The notes beneath the pieces were generated by a model. That model saw only the letters and a program-made list of their open reading frames with translations, was not told the DNA's origin and ran no database searches. DNA of 5,815 bases from Acidimicrobiia bacterium. Lineage in GTDB: Bacteria > Actinomycetota > Acidimicrobiia > Spongiisociales > SHLN01. This document shows positions 1 to 4,764 of this stretch, one piece after another. The position numbers and the translations under genes are program-made. How positions within the stretch are numbered: position 1 is the first letter of the stretch; the number at the start of each line of letters is the position of its first letter. The DNA lies in contig JAUXLW010000092.1 in NCBI GenBank assembly GCA_030623545.1, positions 1-5,815 on the forward strand. Direction: 5' to 3'.

Positions 1-402
1 CCCATCAAGGCGCGGGCCGAGGAGGCCGCAGGGAAAGATCGTTCTGCTCGCCTGATTGAAGCCGGTGGCGGCAAGCGGTTGATCGAGGCCGGAGGCGGTA
101 AGCGCAAAGGTGAATCCCACCGGGTTGATACCGGGTCGGCCGCGAGCGAGTTTCAGAGTGCCAGGGCCGAGAGCGACGAGGGCGTCGACGATCTGGCGGT
201 CGAGACTGAGGCGGCCGAGGACGTCGATCTCAAAGCGGCAGTTGAAACCACAGAGACTGTCAAGGCGACTGAGGCGGCGGATCTCAAAGCGGCAGTTGAA
301 ACCGCGGAGACCGAAGGGACACCCAAGGCGAAACCGAAATCAGCCGACACCGACGCAGAGGTTGAGCCCGAAAGCGGTGACGCCGCCGAGGAGGACGCCT
401 GA
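1..402 (+). CDS. rpsC: Small ribosomal subunit protein uS3, C-terminal part (partial, 5' end outside window)
   Basis: An open frame enters at base 1 and stops with TGA at 400-402, giving 133 residues without the N-terminus. It begins PIKARAEEAAG, which fits the region just after the conserved last strand of the S3 core (the VWIYKG region), so the KH domain and most of the core lie upstream. S3 binds 16S rRNA in the 30S head and lines the mRNA entry tunnel. Identity rests mainly on position directly before rplP, the usual rpsC-rplP order. Everything visible is extension. A basic stretch with two tandem LIEAGGGKR units (residues 18-35) is followed by about 90 residues dominated by Ala, Glu, Asp, Thr and Lys, with a repeated DLKAAVET block, ending EEDA. 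Long acidic S3 tails occur in Actinomycetota (M. tuberculosis S3 has one), but this one appears longer. It is probably disordered. The last codons also form the rplP ribosome binding site. Confidence 0.82.
   Translation, partial: PIKARAEEAAGKDRSARLIEAGGGKRLIEAGGGKRKGESHRVDTGSAASEFQSARAESDEGVDDLAVETEAAEDVDLKAAVETTETVKATEAADLKAAVETAETEGTPKAKPKSADTDAEVEPESGDAAEEDA
52..105 (+). repeat. Two tandem 27-bp units encoding LIEAGGGKR twice
   Basis: Units 52-78 and 79-105 are head to tail and encode the identical nonapeptide LIEAGGGKR. Aligned base by base they differ at six positions, and all six differences are synonymous (CTG/TTG, ATT/ATC, GAA/GAG, GGT/GGA, GGC/GGT, CGG/CGC). The repeat is in frame within the S3 tail. 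The conserved peptide with diverged codons suggests an older duplication whose protein sequence was kept. That age interpretation is inference. Confidence 0.9.
190..321 (+). repeat. Degenerate in-frame repeat block in the S3 tail (DL(K)AAVET units), with an exact 24-bp direct repeat
   Basis: Bases 226-249 and 280-303 are identical over 24 bp, both encoding DLKAAVET, with start points 54 bp (18 codons) apart. A shorter related unit precedes them at 190-225, reading DLAVETEAAEDV. The block therefore reads as three units starting at residues 64, 76 and 94 of the visible protein. The units share an alternating Ala/Glu/Thr composition. Exact nucleotide identity, unlike the LIEAGGGKR repeat upstream, suggests a recent duplication or gene-conversion-like homogenisation (inference). 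The right edge is approximate. Confidence 0.85.
388..394 (+). promoter_or_regulatory. Ribosome binding site of rplP inside the rpsC coding end
   Basis: GAGGAGG lies 7 nt before the rplP ATG and is made of the Glu-Glu-Asp codons at the end of S3. It supports the ATG at 402 as the L16 start. Confidence 0.8.
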
Positions 403-815
403 TGTTGATGCCCAAGCGGACCAAATTCCGCAAGCAACACCGGGGGCGCCGGGCCGGCACCACCAAGGGCGGTGGCAGCGTGACCTTTGGGGACTACGGG
501 CTGCAAGCGCTCGGGGCAGGCTGGATTACCGCCCGCCAAATCGAGGCCGCTCGAATCGCCATGACCCGTCACATCAAGCGTGGAGGCAAGGTGTGGATCA
601 CGATCTTCCCCGATAAGCCGGTCACCGAAAAGCCGGCTGAGACCCGGATGGGCTCCGGGAAGGGCAACCCCGAATATTGGGTAGCCGTCGTGAAGCCGGG
701 ACGAGTGATGTTCGAGCTTTCGGGGGTAGCCGAGCCACTGGCGCGCGAAGCGATGCGCCTGGCAGGCCACAAGTTGCCGATCCGCACCAAATTTGTGACC
801 CGGGAGGACACATGA
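402..815 (+). CDS. rplP: Large ribosomal subunit protein uL16
   Basis: Encodes 137 residues, the normal length for bacterial L16. L16 binds 23S rRNA near the A-site tRNA elbow and the peptidyl transferase centre and is a late 50S assembly protein. The N-terminus MLMPKRTKFRKQHRGR is family-typical, and RMGSGKGNPEYWVAVVKPG (residues 82-100) is the L16 signature. Arg82 in the RMGSGKG loop corresponds to the arginine that is hydroxylated in E. coli L16. An internal Met at residue 3 is a possible start, but ATG at 402 has the correctly spaced GAGGAGG, and the MLMPKR form is usual. The start overlaps the rpsC stop by one base (TGATG), so translation is probably coupled. It overlaps rpmC by 4 nt. 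Confidence 0.98.
   Translation: MLMPKRTKFRKQHRGRRAGTTKGGGSVTFGDYGLQALGAGWITARQIEAARIAMTRHIKRGGKVWITIFPDKPVTEKPAETRMGSGKGNPEYWVAVVKPGRVMFELSGVAEPLAREAMRLAGHKLPIRTKFVTREDT
802..807 (+). promoter_or_regulatory. Ribosome binding site of rpmC
   Basis: GGGAGG ends 4 nt before the ATG at 812 and fixes the L29 start. An open frame continues upstream to 677, but that part only shadows rplP. Confidence 0.7.
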
Positions 816-1033
816 AGGCCGCCGAGCTTCGCAGCATGTCGTACGACGACCTGGCGGAAAAGCTGGACGAGTCCAAGAAGGAATTGTTCAACCTTCGGTT
901 CCAATTCGCGACGAATCAGCTCGACAACACCGCCCGGCTCGGTCAGGTTCGCCGCGAGATAGCCCGTATCGCCACGATCATGCGGAACATGGAGATTGAG
1001 GCCTACTACGCCACGGAGGCGGCCAATGACTGA
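812..1033 (+). CDS. rpmC: Large ribosomal subunit protein uL29
   Basis: Encodes 73 residues. L29 is a small two-helix protein at the peptide exit tunnel, where with L23 it contributes to docking of trigger factor and SRP. The family core is clear: MKAAELRSMS at the start, then KKELFNLRFQFATNQLDNTA (residues 22-41), then the basic helix with VRREIARI. The sequence is mostly helical and charged. The start at 812 overlaps the rplP stop as ATGA, the typical coupling arrangement, and follows GGGAGG. The C-terminal run EIEAYYATEAAND is slightly longer than in minimal L29 proteins. The gene end overlaps the rpsQ start by 8 nt. Confidence 0.96.
   Translation: MKAAELRSMSYDDLAEKLDESKKELFNLRFQFATNQLDNTARLGQVRREIARIATIMRNMEIEAYYATEAAND
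1015..1019 (+). promoter_or_regulatory. Ribosome binding site of rpsQ
   Basis: GGAGG within the last codons of rpmC lies 6 nt before ATG 1026. It supports this start over a possible upstream start at 996 in the same frame. Confidence 0.7.
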
Positions 1034-1283
1034 TCGTCCAAGGCGCAAGAGCAGGGTCGGCGTCGTCGTGTCGGATAAGCGCGACCGGACCGTTACGGTT
1101 GAGGTTTCTTCCACCGTGCTGCACCAGCGGTACAAGAAGACCATCAACACAAGCACGAGGTTCCACGCCCACGATGAAGCCAACGATGCCCGCATGGGCG
1201 ACACGGTTCGTCTCGAGGAGACCAGGCCCTACTCGAAGACCAAGCGGTGGCGGGTGGCCGAGATCATAGAGCGAGCACAGTAA
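1026..1283 (+). CDS. rpsQ: Small ribosomal subunit protein uS17
   Basis: Encodes 85 residues, within the usual S17 range. S17 is a primary 16S rRNA binding protein of the 30S body with an OB-fold. The N-terminal RKSRVGVVVSDKRDRTVTVEV (residues 7-27) is the first conserved block. GDTVRLEETRPYSKTKRWRV (58-77) is the S17 signature, with the conserved E-x-R-P-x-S-K-x-K element. The start ATG overlaps the end of rpmC by 8 nt, and GGAGG precedes it. In E. coli this is the last gene of the S10 operon. Here the next gene, rplN, starts only 2 nt after the TAA, so the operon does not end here. Confidence 0.97.
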   Translation: MTDRPRRKSRVGVVVSDKRDRTVTVEVSSTVLHQRYKKTINTSTRFHAHDEANDARMGDTVRLEETRPYSKTKRWRVAEIIERAQ

Positions 1284-1285
1284 CG

Positions 1286-1654
1286 ATGATTCAACAAGAA
1301 AGCCGACTTCGAGTTGCCGACAACAGCGGGGCCCGTGAGGTCCTCTGCATTCGCGTGCTCGGTGGCTCGGGACGGCGCTACGCCTACGTCGGTGACGAGA
1401 TTGTTTGCACCGTCAAGGACGCCATTCCGGGCGGGGCTGTGAAGAGGGGAGAGGTTGTCCGCGCCGTGGTGGTCCGCACGAAGAAGGAACGCCGCCGGAG
1501 CGATGGCACCTACATTCGCTTCGATGAGAACGCATGCGTCTTGCTCGACGAGCAAAGGCAGCCGCGGGGCACACGGATCTTTGGCCCGGTGGCGCGGGAG
1601 CTGCGCGACAAGAAGTTCATGCGTATCGTTTCGCTGGCTCCGGAGGTCTTGTAA
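1286..1654 (+). CDS. rplN: Large ribosomal subunit protein uL14
   Basis: Encodes 122 residues, exactly the canonical L14 length. L14 binds 23S rRNA at the subunit interface, contacts L19 and bridges to 16S helix 14. In some bacteria it is the docking site of the silencing factor RsfS. The N-terminus MIQQESRLRVADNSGAREV is nearly universal for L14. The family signature AVVVRTKKERRRSDGTYIRF spans residues 60-79, followed by DENACVLL and GTRIFGPVARELR. The start was chosen from this N-terminus. There is no recognisable Shine-Dalgarno sequence before the ATG, so initiation probably depends on ribosomes finishing rpsQ 2 nt upstream. The stop overlaps the rplX ATG by one base (TAATG). Confidence 0.98.
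   Translation: MIQQESRLRVADNSGAREVLCIRVLGGSGRRYAYVGDEIVCTVKDAIPGGAVKRGEVVRAVVVRTKKERRRSDGTYIRFDENACVLLDEQRQPRGTRIFGPVARELRDKKFMRIVSLAPEVL
1642..1646 (+). promoter_or_regulatory. Ribosome binding site of rplX
   Basis: GGAGG, formed by the Pro-Glu-Val codons at the end of L14, is 7 nt before ATG 1654. It rules out a longer upstream-extended L24. Confidence 0.75.
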
Positions 1655-1959
1655 TGAAGCTTCGCTCAGGGGATCTAGTGAAGGTCATCACCGGCAAGGA
1701 CGCCGGCAAAGAGGCCAAGATCGCTCGCATCATTCCCAAGAAGGGCCGTCTGATAGTGGAAGGGGTAGCAACCGCCAAGCGACATGAGAGACCAAGTGGC
1801 CAGACGATGCAGGGGGGGATCGTCGACAAGGACATGCCGATTGACGCTTCCAACGTGATGATTATCTGCAGCAAGTGCGGACCGACCAGGATCGGTGCCC
1901 GCTTCAAGGCCGACGGCACCAAGGTTCGAATCTGCGTGAAGTGTGAGGCGGACCTATGA
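1654..1959 (+). CDS. rplX: Large ribosomal subunit protein uL24, four-cysteine (probable zinc-binding) form
   Basis: Encodes 101 residues. L24 is an early assembly initiator of the 50S subunit near the exit tunnel. The KOW motif is at the N-terminus (KLRSGDLVKVITGKDAGKEA, residues 2-21). GGIVDKDMPIDASNVMI (54-70) is the second conserved block. The C-terminus carries Cys72-x2-Cys75 and Cys94-x2-Cys97, separated by 18 residues, matching the CxxC pairs of zinc-ribbon L24 proteins such as that of Thermus. Mycobacterial L24 lacks these cysteines. Zinc binding is inferred from the motif. The start overlaps the rplN stop by one base and the end overlaps rplE by four. Bases 1812-1818 are a seven-G run inside codons for Gln-Gly-Gly. 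The frame is intact across it. Confidence 0.97.
   Translation: MKLRSGDLVKVITGKDAGKEAKIARIIPKKGRLIVEGVATAKRHERPSGQTMQGGIVDKDMPIDASNVMIICSKCGPTRIGARFKADGTKVRICVKCEADL
1945..1948 (+). promoter_or_regulatory. Ribosome binding site of rplE
   Basis: GAGG in the last L24 codons is 7 nt before ATG 1956. The start codon itself forms ATGA with the rplX stop, so both direct initiation and coupling are possible. Confidence 0.55.
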
Positions 1960-2513
1960 GCCCGCGGCTAAAAGAGCAGTACGTGGCCGAGCTGAGAGCA
2001 GCTTTGCAAGAGGACCTCGGGCTCGACAACGTCATGCAAGTTCCCCGCCTCACCAAAATCGTGGTCAACATGGGCCTGGGAGACGCTTTGACCGACTCCA
2101 AGATCGTGGATGGAGCTCGCCAGGACCTCGCCATAATCACCGGTCAGGCACCCAGGGTGAATAAGGCCCGGAAGTCGATCGCCAACTTCAAACTGCGGCA
2201 AGGCAACGAGGTCGGTGTATCTGTCACCATGCGAGGTGATCGCATGTATGAGTTCCTGGACAGGTTGATTTCACTCGCAATACCCAGGGTGCGTGACTTC
2301 CGGGGCTTGAACCCGCGTTCGTTCGACGGGCGAGGCAATTATACGTTTGGCGTGACCGAGCAGCTGATCTTCCCGGAAATCGATTACGACGAGGTCGGCA
2401 AGATCGAAGGCATGGATATAACCATCGTCACCTCGGCCACAGATGACGCAGGCGGAAGAGCCTTGCTGCAAGCTTTTGGGTTCCCGTTTCGTCAAGAGGA
2501 GGCCACCGTTTAA
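1956..2513 (+). CDS. rplE: Large ribosomal subunit protein uL5
   Basis: Encodes 185 residues, close to the usual 178-190. L5 binds 5S rRNA together with L18, sits in the central protuberance and contacts P-site tRNA and the 30S head. The L5 signature LTKIVVNMGLGDA is at residues 32-44. Further conserved blocks are ITGQAPRVNKARKSIANFKL (61-80), the RGDRMYEFLDRLISLAIPRV region (93-112), DFRGLNP and GRGNYTFGVTEQLIFPEIDY. The C-terminal GGRALLQAFGFPF is also typical. In E. coli the region around the L5 start is the S8 repressor target. I could not recognise an equivalent rRNA-like structure here by eye. The gene overlaps rplX by 4 nt and abuts rpsZ with no gap. Confidence 0.98.
   Translation: MSPRLKEQYVAELRAALQEDLGLDNVMQVPRLTKIVVNMGLGDALTDSKIVDGARQDLAIITGQAPRVNKARKSIANFKLRQGNEVGVSVTMRGDRMYEFLDRLISLAIPRVRDFRGLNPRSFDGRGNYTFGVTEQLIFPEIDYDEVGKIEGMDITIVTSATDDAGGRALLQAFGFPFRQEEATV
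2494..2502 (+). promoter_or_regulatory. Strong ribosome binding site of rpsZ
   Basis: AAGAGGAGG within the last rplE codons precedes ATG 2514 by 11 nt. It is one of the strongest Shine-Dalgarno matches in the window. Confidence 0.75.
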
Positions 2514-2699
2514 ATGGCTAAGAAAGCACTAATCGCCAAGGCCAACCGCAAGCCGAAGTACCCGGTGCGGGCCTACAACCGGTGTCGACGTTGCGGTCGC
2601 CCGAGAGCCTACATTCGCAAGTTCGGCATGTGCCGAATCTGTGTTCGCGAGCTGGCCCATCGTGGCGAGCTCCCCGGCGTGAGAAAGGCTTCCTGGTAG
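2514..2699 (+). CDS. rpsZ: Small ribosomal subunit protein uS14, zinc-binding type (S14 type Z)
   Basis: Encodes 61 residues, exactly the length of the short, zinc-containing S14 class (about 101 in the zinc-free class). S14 sits in the 30S head beside S3 and S10 and is needed late in assembly. Four cysteines at residues 24, 27, 40 and 43 form the CxxC-x12-CxxC zinc site. The N-terminus MAKKALIAKANRKPK and the C-terminus ELAHRGELPGVRKASW are family-typical. In bacteria with two S14 copies the zinc-type copy is usually in this operon, and the zinc-free paralogue is induced under zinc limitation elsewhere. Whether a paralogue exists cannot be seen here. ATG directly follows the rplE TAA. The stop TAG overlaps the rpsH GTG by one base. 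The gene is also called rpsN or rpsN1. Confidence 0.97.
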   Translation: MAKKALIAKANRKPKYPVRAYNRCRRCGRPRAYIRKFGMCRICVRELAHRGELPGVRKASW

Positions 2700-3094
2700 T
2701 GGTTACCGATCCAATCGCCGACATGCTCACTCGCATCCGCAACGCCAACATGCGGTTGTTGAAGGACGTCAGCATGCCGTCCTCAAAGGCCAAGGAAGAG
2801 GTCGCCAAGATCCTGGCCGCCGAAGGTTTTATAGCCGGTTTTGAGGTGACTCCGGCCGATCCCGGCAAGGAGCTGACGTTGAGCTTGCGTTACACCGAGG
2901 ACCGAGAGCGAGTCATCAACGGCCTGCGCCGTGTTTCCAAGCCGGGTCGACGGGTATATCGCGGCTCGAAGGATCTTCCCTGGGTCCAGGGCGGGCTCGG
3001 GGTGGTGATCGTGTCGACATCGCAGGGCTTGTTAGTGGACCGCGAGTGTCGCCGGCGACGACTTGGCGGCGAGATACTTTGTGAGGTTTGGTAA
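2699..3094 (+). CDS. rpsH: Small ribosomal subunit protein uS8
   Basis: Encodes 131 residues from a GTG start, the normal length. S8 is a primary 16S rRNA binding protein of the 30S platform, and in E. coli it is the translational repressor of the spc operon. The N-terminus VTDPIADMLTRIRNANM matches the family with one initiator residue in front, which fixes GTG 2699. This overlaps the rpsZ TAG as TAGTG, and a modest AAAGG lies 10 nt upstream. The frame is open further upstream to 2582, but that part only shadows rpsZ. The C-terminal rRNA-binding signature is present (GVVIVSTSQGLLVDRE, residues 101-116, ending GGEILCEVW). One oddity is Cys117 where the signature normally has Ala or Gly (usual form DREARR, here DRECRR). 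Confidence 0.97.
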   Translation: MVTDPIADMLTRIRNANMRLLKDVSMPSSKAKEEVAKILAAEGFIAGFEVTPADPGKELTLSLRYTEDRERVINGLRRVSKPGRRVYRGSKDLPWVQGGLGVVIVSTSQGLLVDRECRRRRLGGEILCEVW

Positions 3095-3097
3095 GTC

Positions 3098-3649
3098 ATG
3101 AGTCGAATAGGCAAACAGCCGATACTGCTGCCGGAGGGCGTCGAGGTTGCAATCAATGATCAGGTCGTTGCGGTCAAGGGCGCCAAAGGAACGCTGGAGC
3201 GGACCTTCCCTGAGGAGGTCAGCTTTGCTCAGGAGGACGGAACCGTGCGCGTCGAGCGCAACAGCGACGAGCGTCGCGCTCGAGCAATGCACGGCCTGTC
3301 ACGGGCCTTGCTGGCCAACATGGTGGCCGGCGTTTCGGAAGGGTTCACGAGGGAGCTTCAACTCGTTGGTGTTGGATATCGGGCAGCCCTCAAGGGCAAC
3401 AAGCTCGAGCTTCAGGTCGGTTTCTCCCATTCTGTAGAGATCGAAGCTCCCGACGGTATCGACTTCGAGGTTCCGGAGCCGACCCGAATCATCATCAGTG
3501 GTATCGACAATGAACGGGTCGGGCAGGTCTCGGCCAATGTTCGCAAGGTGCGGCCCCCGGAGCCATACAAGGGCAAGGGCATCCGATATGTGGATGAGTA
3601 CGTTCGCCGGAAGGCCGGCAAGGCTGGAGCACCCGGGGCGGCAGTTTGA
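3098..3649 (+). CDS. rplF: Large ribosomal subunit protein uL6
   Basis: Encodes 183 residues, the usual size of bacterial L6 (about 177-183). L6 has two similar alpha-beta domains, lies at the base of the L7/L12 stalk near the sarcin-ricin loop and is a late assembly protein. The start MSRIGKQPILLPEGVEV and the domain 1 motif VAVKGAKGTLERTF (24-37) are typical, followed by MHGLSRALLANMVAGVSEGF and LQLVGVGYRA. The family signature PEPYKGKGIRYVDE is at residues 154-167. Gentamicin-resistance changes in E. coli map to the C-terminal part of L6, which appears intact here. The gene follows rpsH by 3 nt, with GAGG at 3083-3086 as a likely binding site, and its stop overlaps the rplR ATG by one base. 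Confidence 0.98.
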   Translation: MSRIGKQPILLPEGVEVAINDQVVAVKGAKGTLERTFPEEVSFAQEDGTVRVERNSDERRARAMHGLSRALLANMVAGVSEGFTRELQLVGVGYRAALKGNKLELQVGFSHSVEIEAPDGIDFEVPEPTRIIISGIDNERVGQVSANVRKVRPPEPYKGKGIRYVDEYVRRKAGKAGAPGAAV

Positions 3650-3996
3650 TGGACCGTCGTAAAGCCCGTGATCGGCGCCATCGCCGGGTCCGCAAGAAGG
3701 TTCGTGGAACCGCCGAGCGGCCCCGCCTGGTGGTGTTCAAATCCAACCGCTATATCTACGCCCAGGTCGTCGATGACGACAGCGGCCGCACCCTGGCGGC
3801 GGCATCTTCGCTGGAGAAAGCCTTACGGGCCAAATCTCTCTCGCGTGAAACTGCCACCGAGGTGGGAAAGCTGGTGGTGCAGCGCGCCAAGGGAGCAGGC
3901 GTCGAGCAGGTCGTTTTCGACCGTGGCGGCTATCCGTACCACGGCCGGGTCCAGGCGCTGGCCGAAGCGGTCCGTGAAGCGGGAGTGAGGTTCTAA
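3649..3996 (+). CDS. rplR: Large ribosomal subunit protein uL18
   Basis: Encodes 115 residues, the usual length. L18 binds 5S rRNA with L5 and helps build the central protuberance. The N-terminus is strongly basic (MDRRKARDRRHRRVRKKVRG), followed by the conserved RPRLVVFKSNRYIYAQVVDD (24-43) and the C-terminal signature VVFDRGGYPYHGRVQALAEA (88-107), ending GVRF. I chose ATG at 3649, which overlaps the rplF TGA by one base in the same TGATG arrangement as rpsC/rplP. A TTG one codon earlier (3646) is possible but adds only one residue. The purine-rich GGGGCGG at 3635-3641 is a weak binding site, so coupling to rplF is likely. The next gene, rpsE, starts after 3 nt. Confidence 0.97.
   Translation: MDRRKARDRRHRRVRKKVRGTAERPRLVVFKSNRYIYAQVVDDDSGRTLAAASSLEKALRAKSLSRETATEVGKLVVQRAKGAGVEQVVFDRGGYPYHGRVQALAEAVREAGVRF
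3985..3990 (+). promoter_or_regulatory. Ribosome binding site of rpsE
   Basis: GTGAGG in the last L18 codons lies 9 nt before ATG 4000, the first plausible start after the rplR stop. Confidence 0.6.
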
Positions 3997-3999
3997 ATC

Positions 4000-4584
4000 A
4001 TGACTTCGAGAAGAAGAGGCACTGCCGATCGCACCGATGGGATCCAACTTGACGAGCGGGTTATTCACGTGAACCGGGTCGCCAAGGTCGTTAAAGGTGG
4101 CAGGCGATTCTCGTTCACTGCGCTGGTTGCGGTAGGCGACAACAAGGGCAAGGTGGGCGTCGGTTATGGCAAGGCGAAAGAGGTGCCGGCCGCCATTCAG
4201 AAAGCGATCGAGATTGCCCGCAAGGAAATGTTCGTAGTGCCCATGGCGGGCACGACGATCGTTCATCAGATCATCGGGCGCCACAGCGCCTCTCGAGTGC
4301 TCCTCAAGCCGGCCTCTCCTGGCACTGGAGTCATCGCGGGTGGAGCGGTGCGCCAGATCCTCGAAGCTGCCGGCATTCGCGACGTGTTGGCCAAGAGCCT
4401 TGGCTCACCTACTCACATCAACGTGGCCCGTGCCACCGTTGCCGGCCTAAAGGGCCAGCGGCGGCCAGAAGATGTTGCCTCCCTGCGCGGCAAGACTGCA
4501 GAGGAAATTACCCCTCCGGCACTGCTCGGGTCGTACCGGTCAACAGAGATCTCCCGCCGTAATTCGGCGGATGCAGGACACTAG
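4000..4584 (+). CDS. rpsE: Small ribosomal subunit protein uS5
   Basis: Encodes 194 residues, longer than the 166-167 of E. coli because of short extra segments at both ends. Longer S5 proteins are common in Actinomycetota. S5 lies at the mRNA entry side of the 30S subunit and affects decoding accuracy and translocation. The N-terminal double-stranded RNA-binding domain shows RVAKVVKGGRRFSFTALVAV (26-45), including the loop where spectinomycin-resistance mutations fall in E. coli. No deletion is evident in that loop. GKVGVGYGKAKEVPAAIQKA (50-69) completes the S5 signature. The C-terminal domain has GTGVIAGGAVRQILEAAGIR (108-127) and the THINVARATVAGL segment. The tail after about residue 168 looks unconserved and ends with a basic and polar run. 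rpmD begins immediately after the TAG. Confidence 0.98.
   Translation: MTSRRRGTADRTDGIQLDERVIHVNRVAKVVKGGRRFSFTALVAVGDNKGKVGVGYGKAKEVPAAIQKAIEIARKEMFVVPMAGTTIVHQIIGRHSASRVLLKPASPGTGVIAGGAVRQILEAAGIRDVLAKSLGSPTHINVARATVAGLKGQRRPEDVASLRGKTAEEITPPALLGSYRSTEISRRNSADAGH
4575..4578 (+). promoter_or_regulatory. Probable ribosome binding site of rpmD
   Basis: AGGA lies 6 nt before ATG 4585. It is a modest match, so coupling to rpsE termination directly at the junction may also contribute. Confidence 0.45.
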
Positions 4585-4761
4585 ATGGCTAAGAAGGTCA
4601 AGATCACTTTGAAGAAGAGTCCCATTGGCGAGAAGCCCAAAACGAGGGCGACTGTTCGCAGCCTCGGATTACGGAGGATTCGCCAGACAGTTGAGCATGC
4701 CGACAGCCCCGACCTGAGAGGGATGCTTGCTCGCGTGCGGCATCTCGTGGATGTGGAGTAA
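4585..4761 (+). CDS. rpmD: Large ribosomal subunit protein uL30
   Basis: Encodes 58 residues, the normal size of bacterial L30 (about 58-60). L30 is a small alpha-beta protein on the solvent side of the 50S subunit. The sequence reads MAKKVKITLKKSPIGEKPKT, then RATVRSLGLRRIRQTVEHAD (21-40), matching the family motif with the conserved L-G-L-R-x-I/R-x-x-V core. It ends with GMLARVRHLVDVE, where the V-x-H-L-V element is typical. It abuts rpsE with no gap and precedes rplO by 3 nt, the standard rpsE-rpmD-rplO order. L30 is absent from some bacterial lineages (for example many Cyanobacteria), so its retention is mildly informative about lineage. Confidence 0.95.
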   Translation: MAKKVKITLKKSPIGEKPKTRATVRSLGLRRIRQTVEHADSPDLRGMLARVRHLVDVE

Positions 4762-4764
4762 GGG

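Noticed and set aside
79..402. Independent small acidic protein gene beginning at TTG 79
   Set aside because: The same frame is open from base 1 and the reading begins with an S3-like segment. The repeat unit crosses the proposed start, and no ribosome binding site precedes it.
153..770. Open frame of about 205 codons on the minus strand
   Set aside because: It lies antisense to the rpsC tail and rplP, both clearly coding. Its translation is Ala/Ser/Val-rich without a recognisable family and is best explained by GC-rich codon bias.
569..1204. Open frame of about 211 codons on the minus strand
   Set aside because: It is antisense to rplP, rpmC and rpsQ. No motif or plausible ribosome binding context is seen, and the sense genes are certain.
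1900..1990. Equivalent of the E. coli S8 repressor site at the L5 start
   Set aside because: I could not identify by eye a structure resembling the 16S helix bound by S8. A covariance search would be needed to claim it.
3252..3283. 8-bp inverted repeat TCGAGCGC/GCGCTCGA inside rplF
   Set aside because: It is all within a conserved coding region built of Arg and Glu codons, with a 16-nt loop. Such repeats are expected by chance in GC-rich DNA.
3646..3648. TTG as the rplR start
   Set aside because: ATG at 3649 gives the typical L18 N-terminus and a TGATG overlap like other junctions here. TTG would add only one residue.
3823..4284. Open frame of about 153 codons on the minus strand
   Set aside because: It is antisense to rplR and rpsE, spans their junction and has no recognisable domain.
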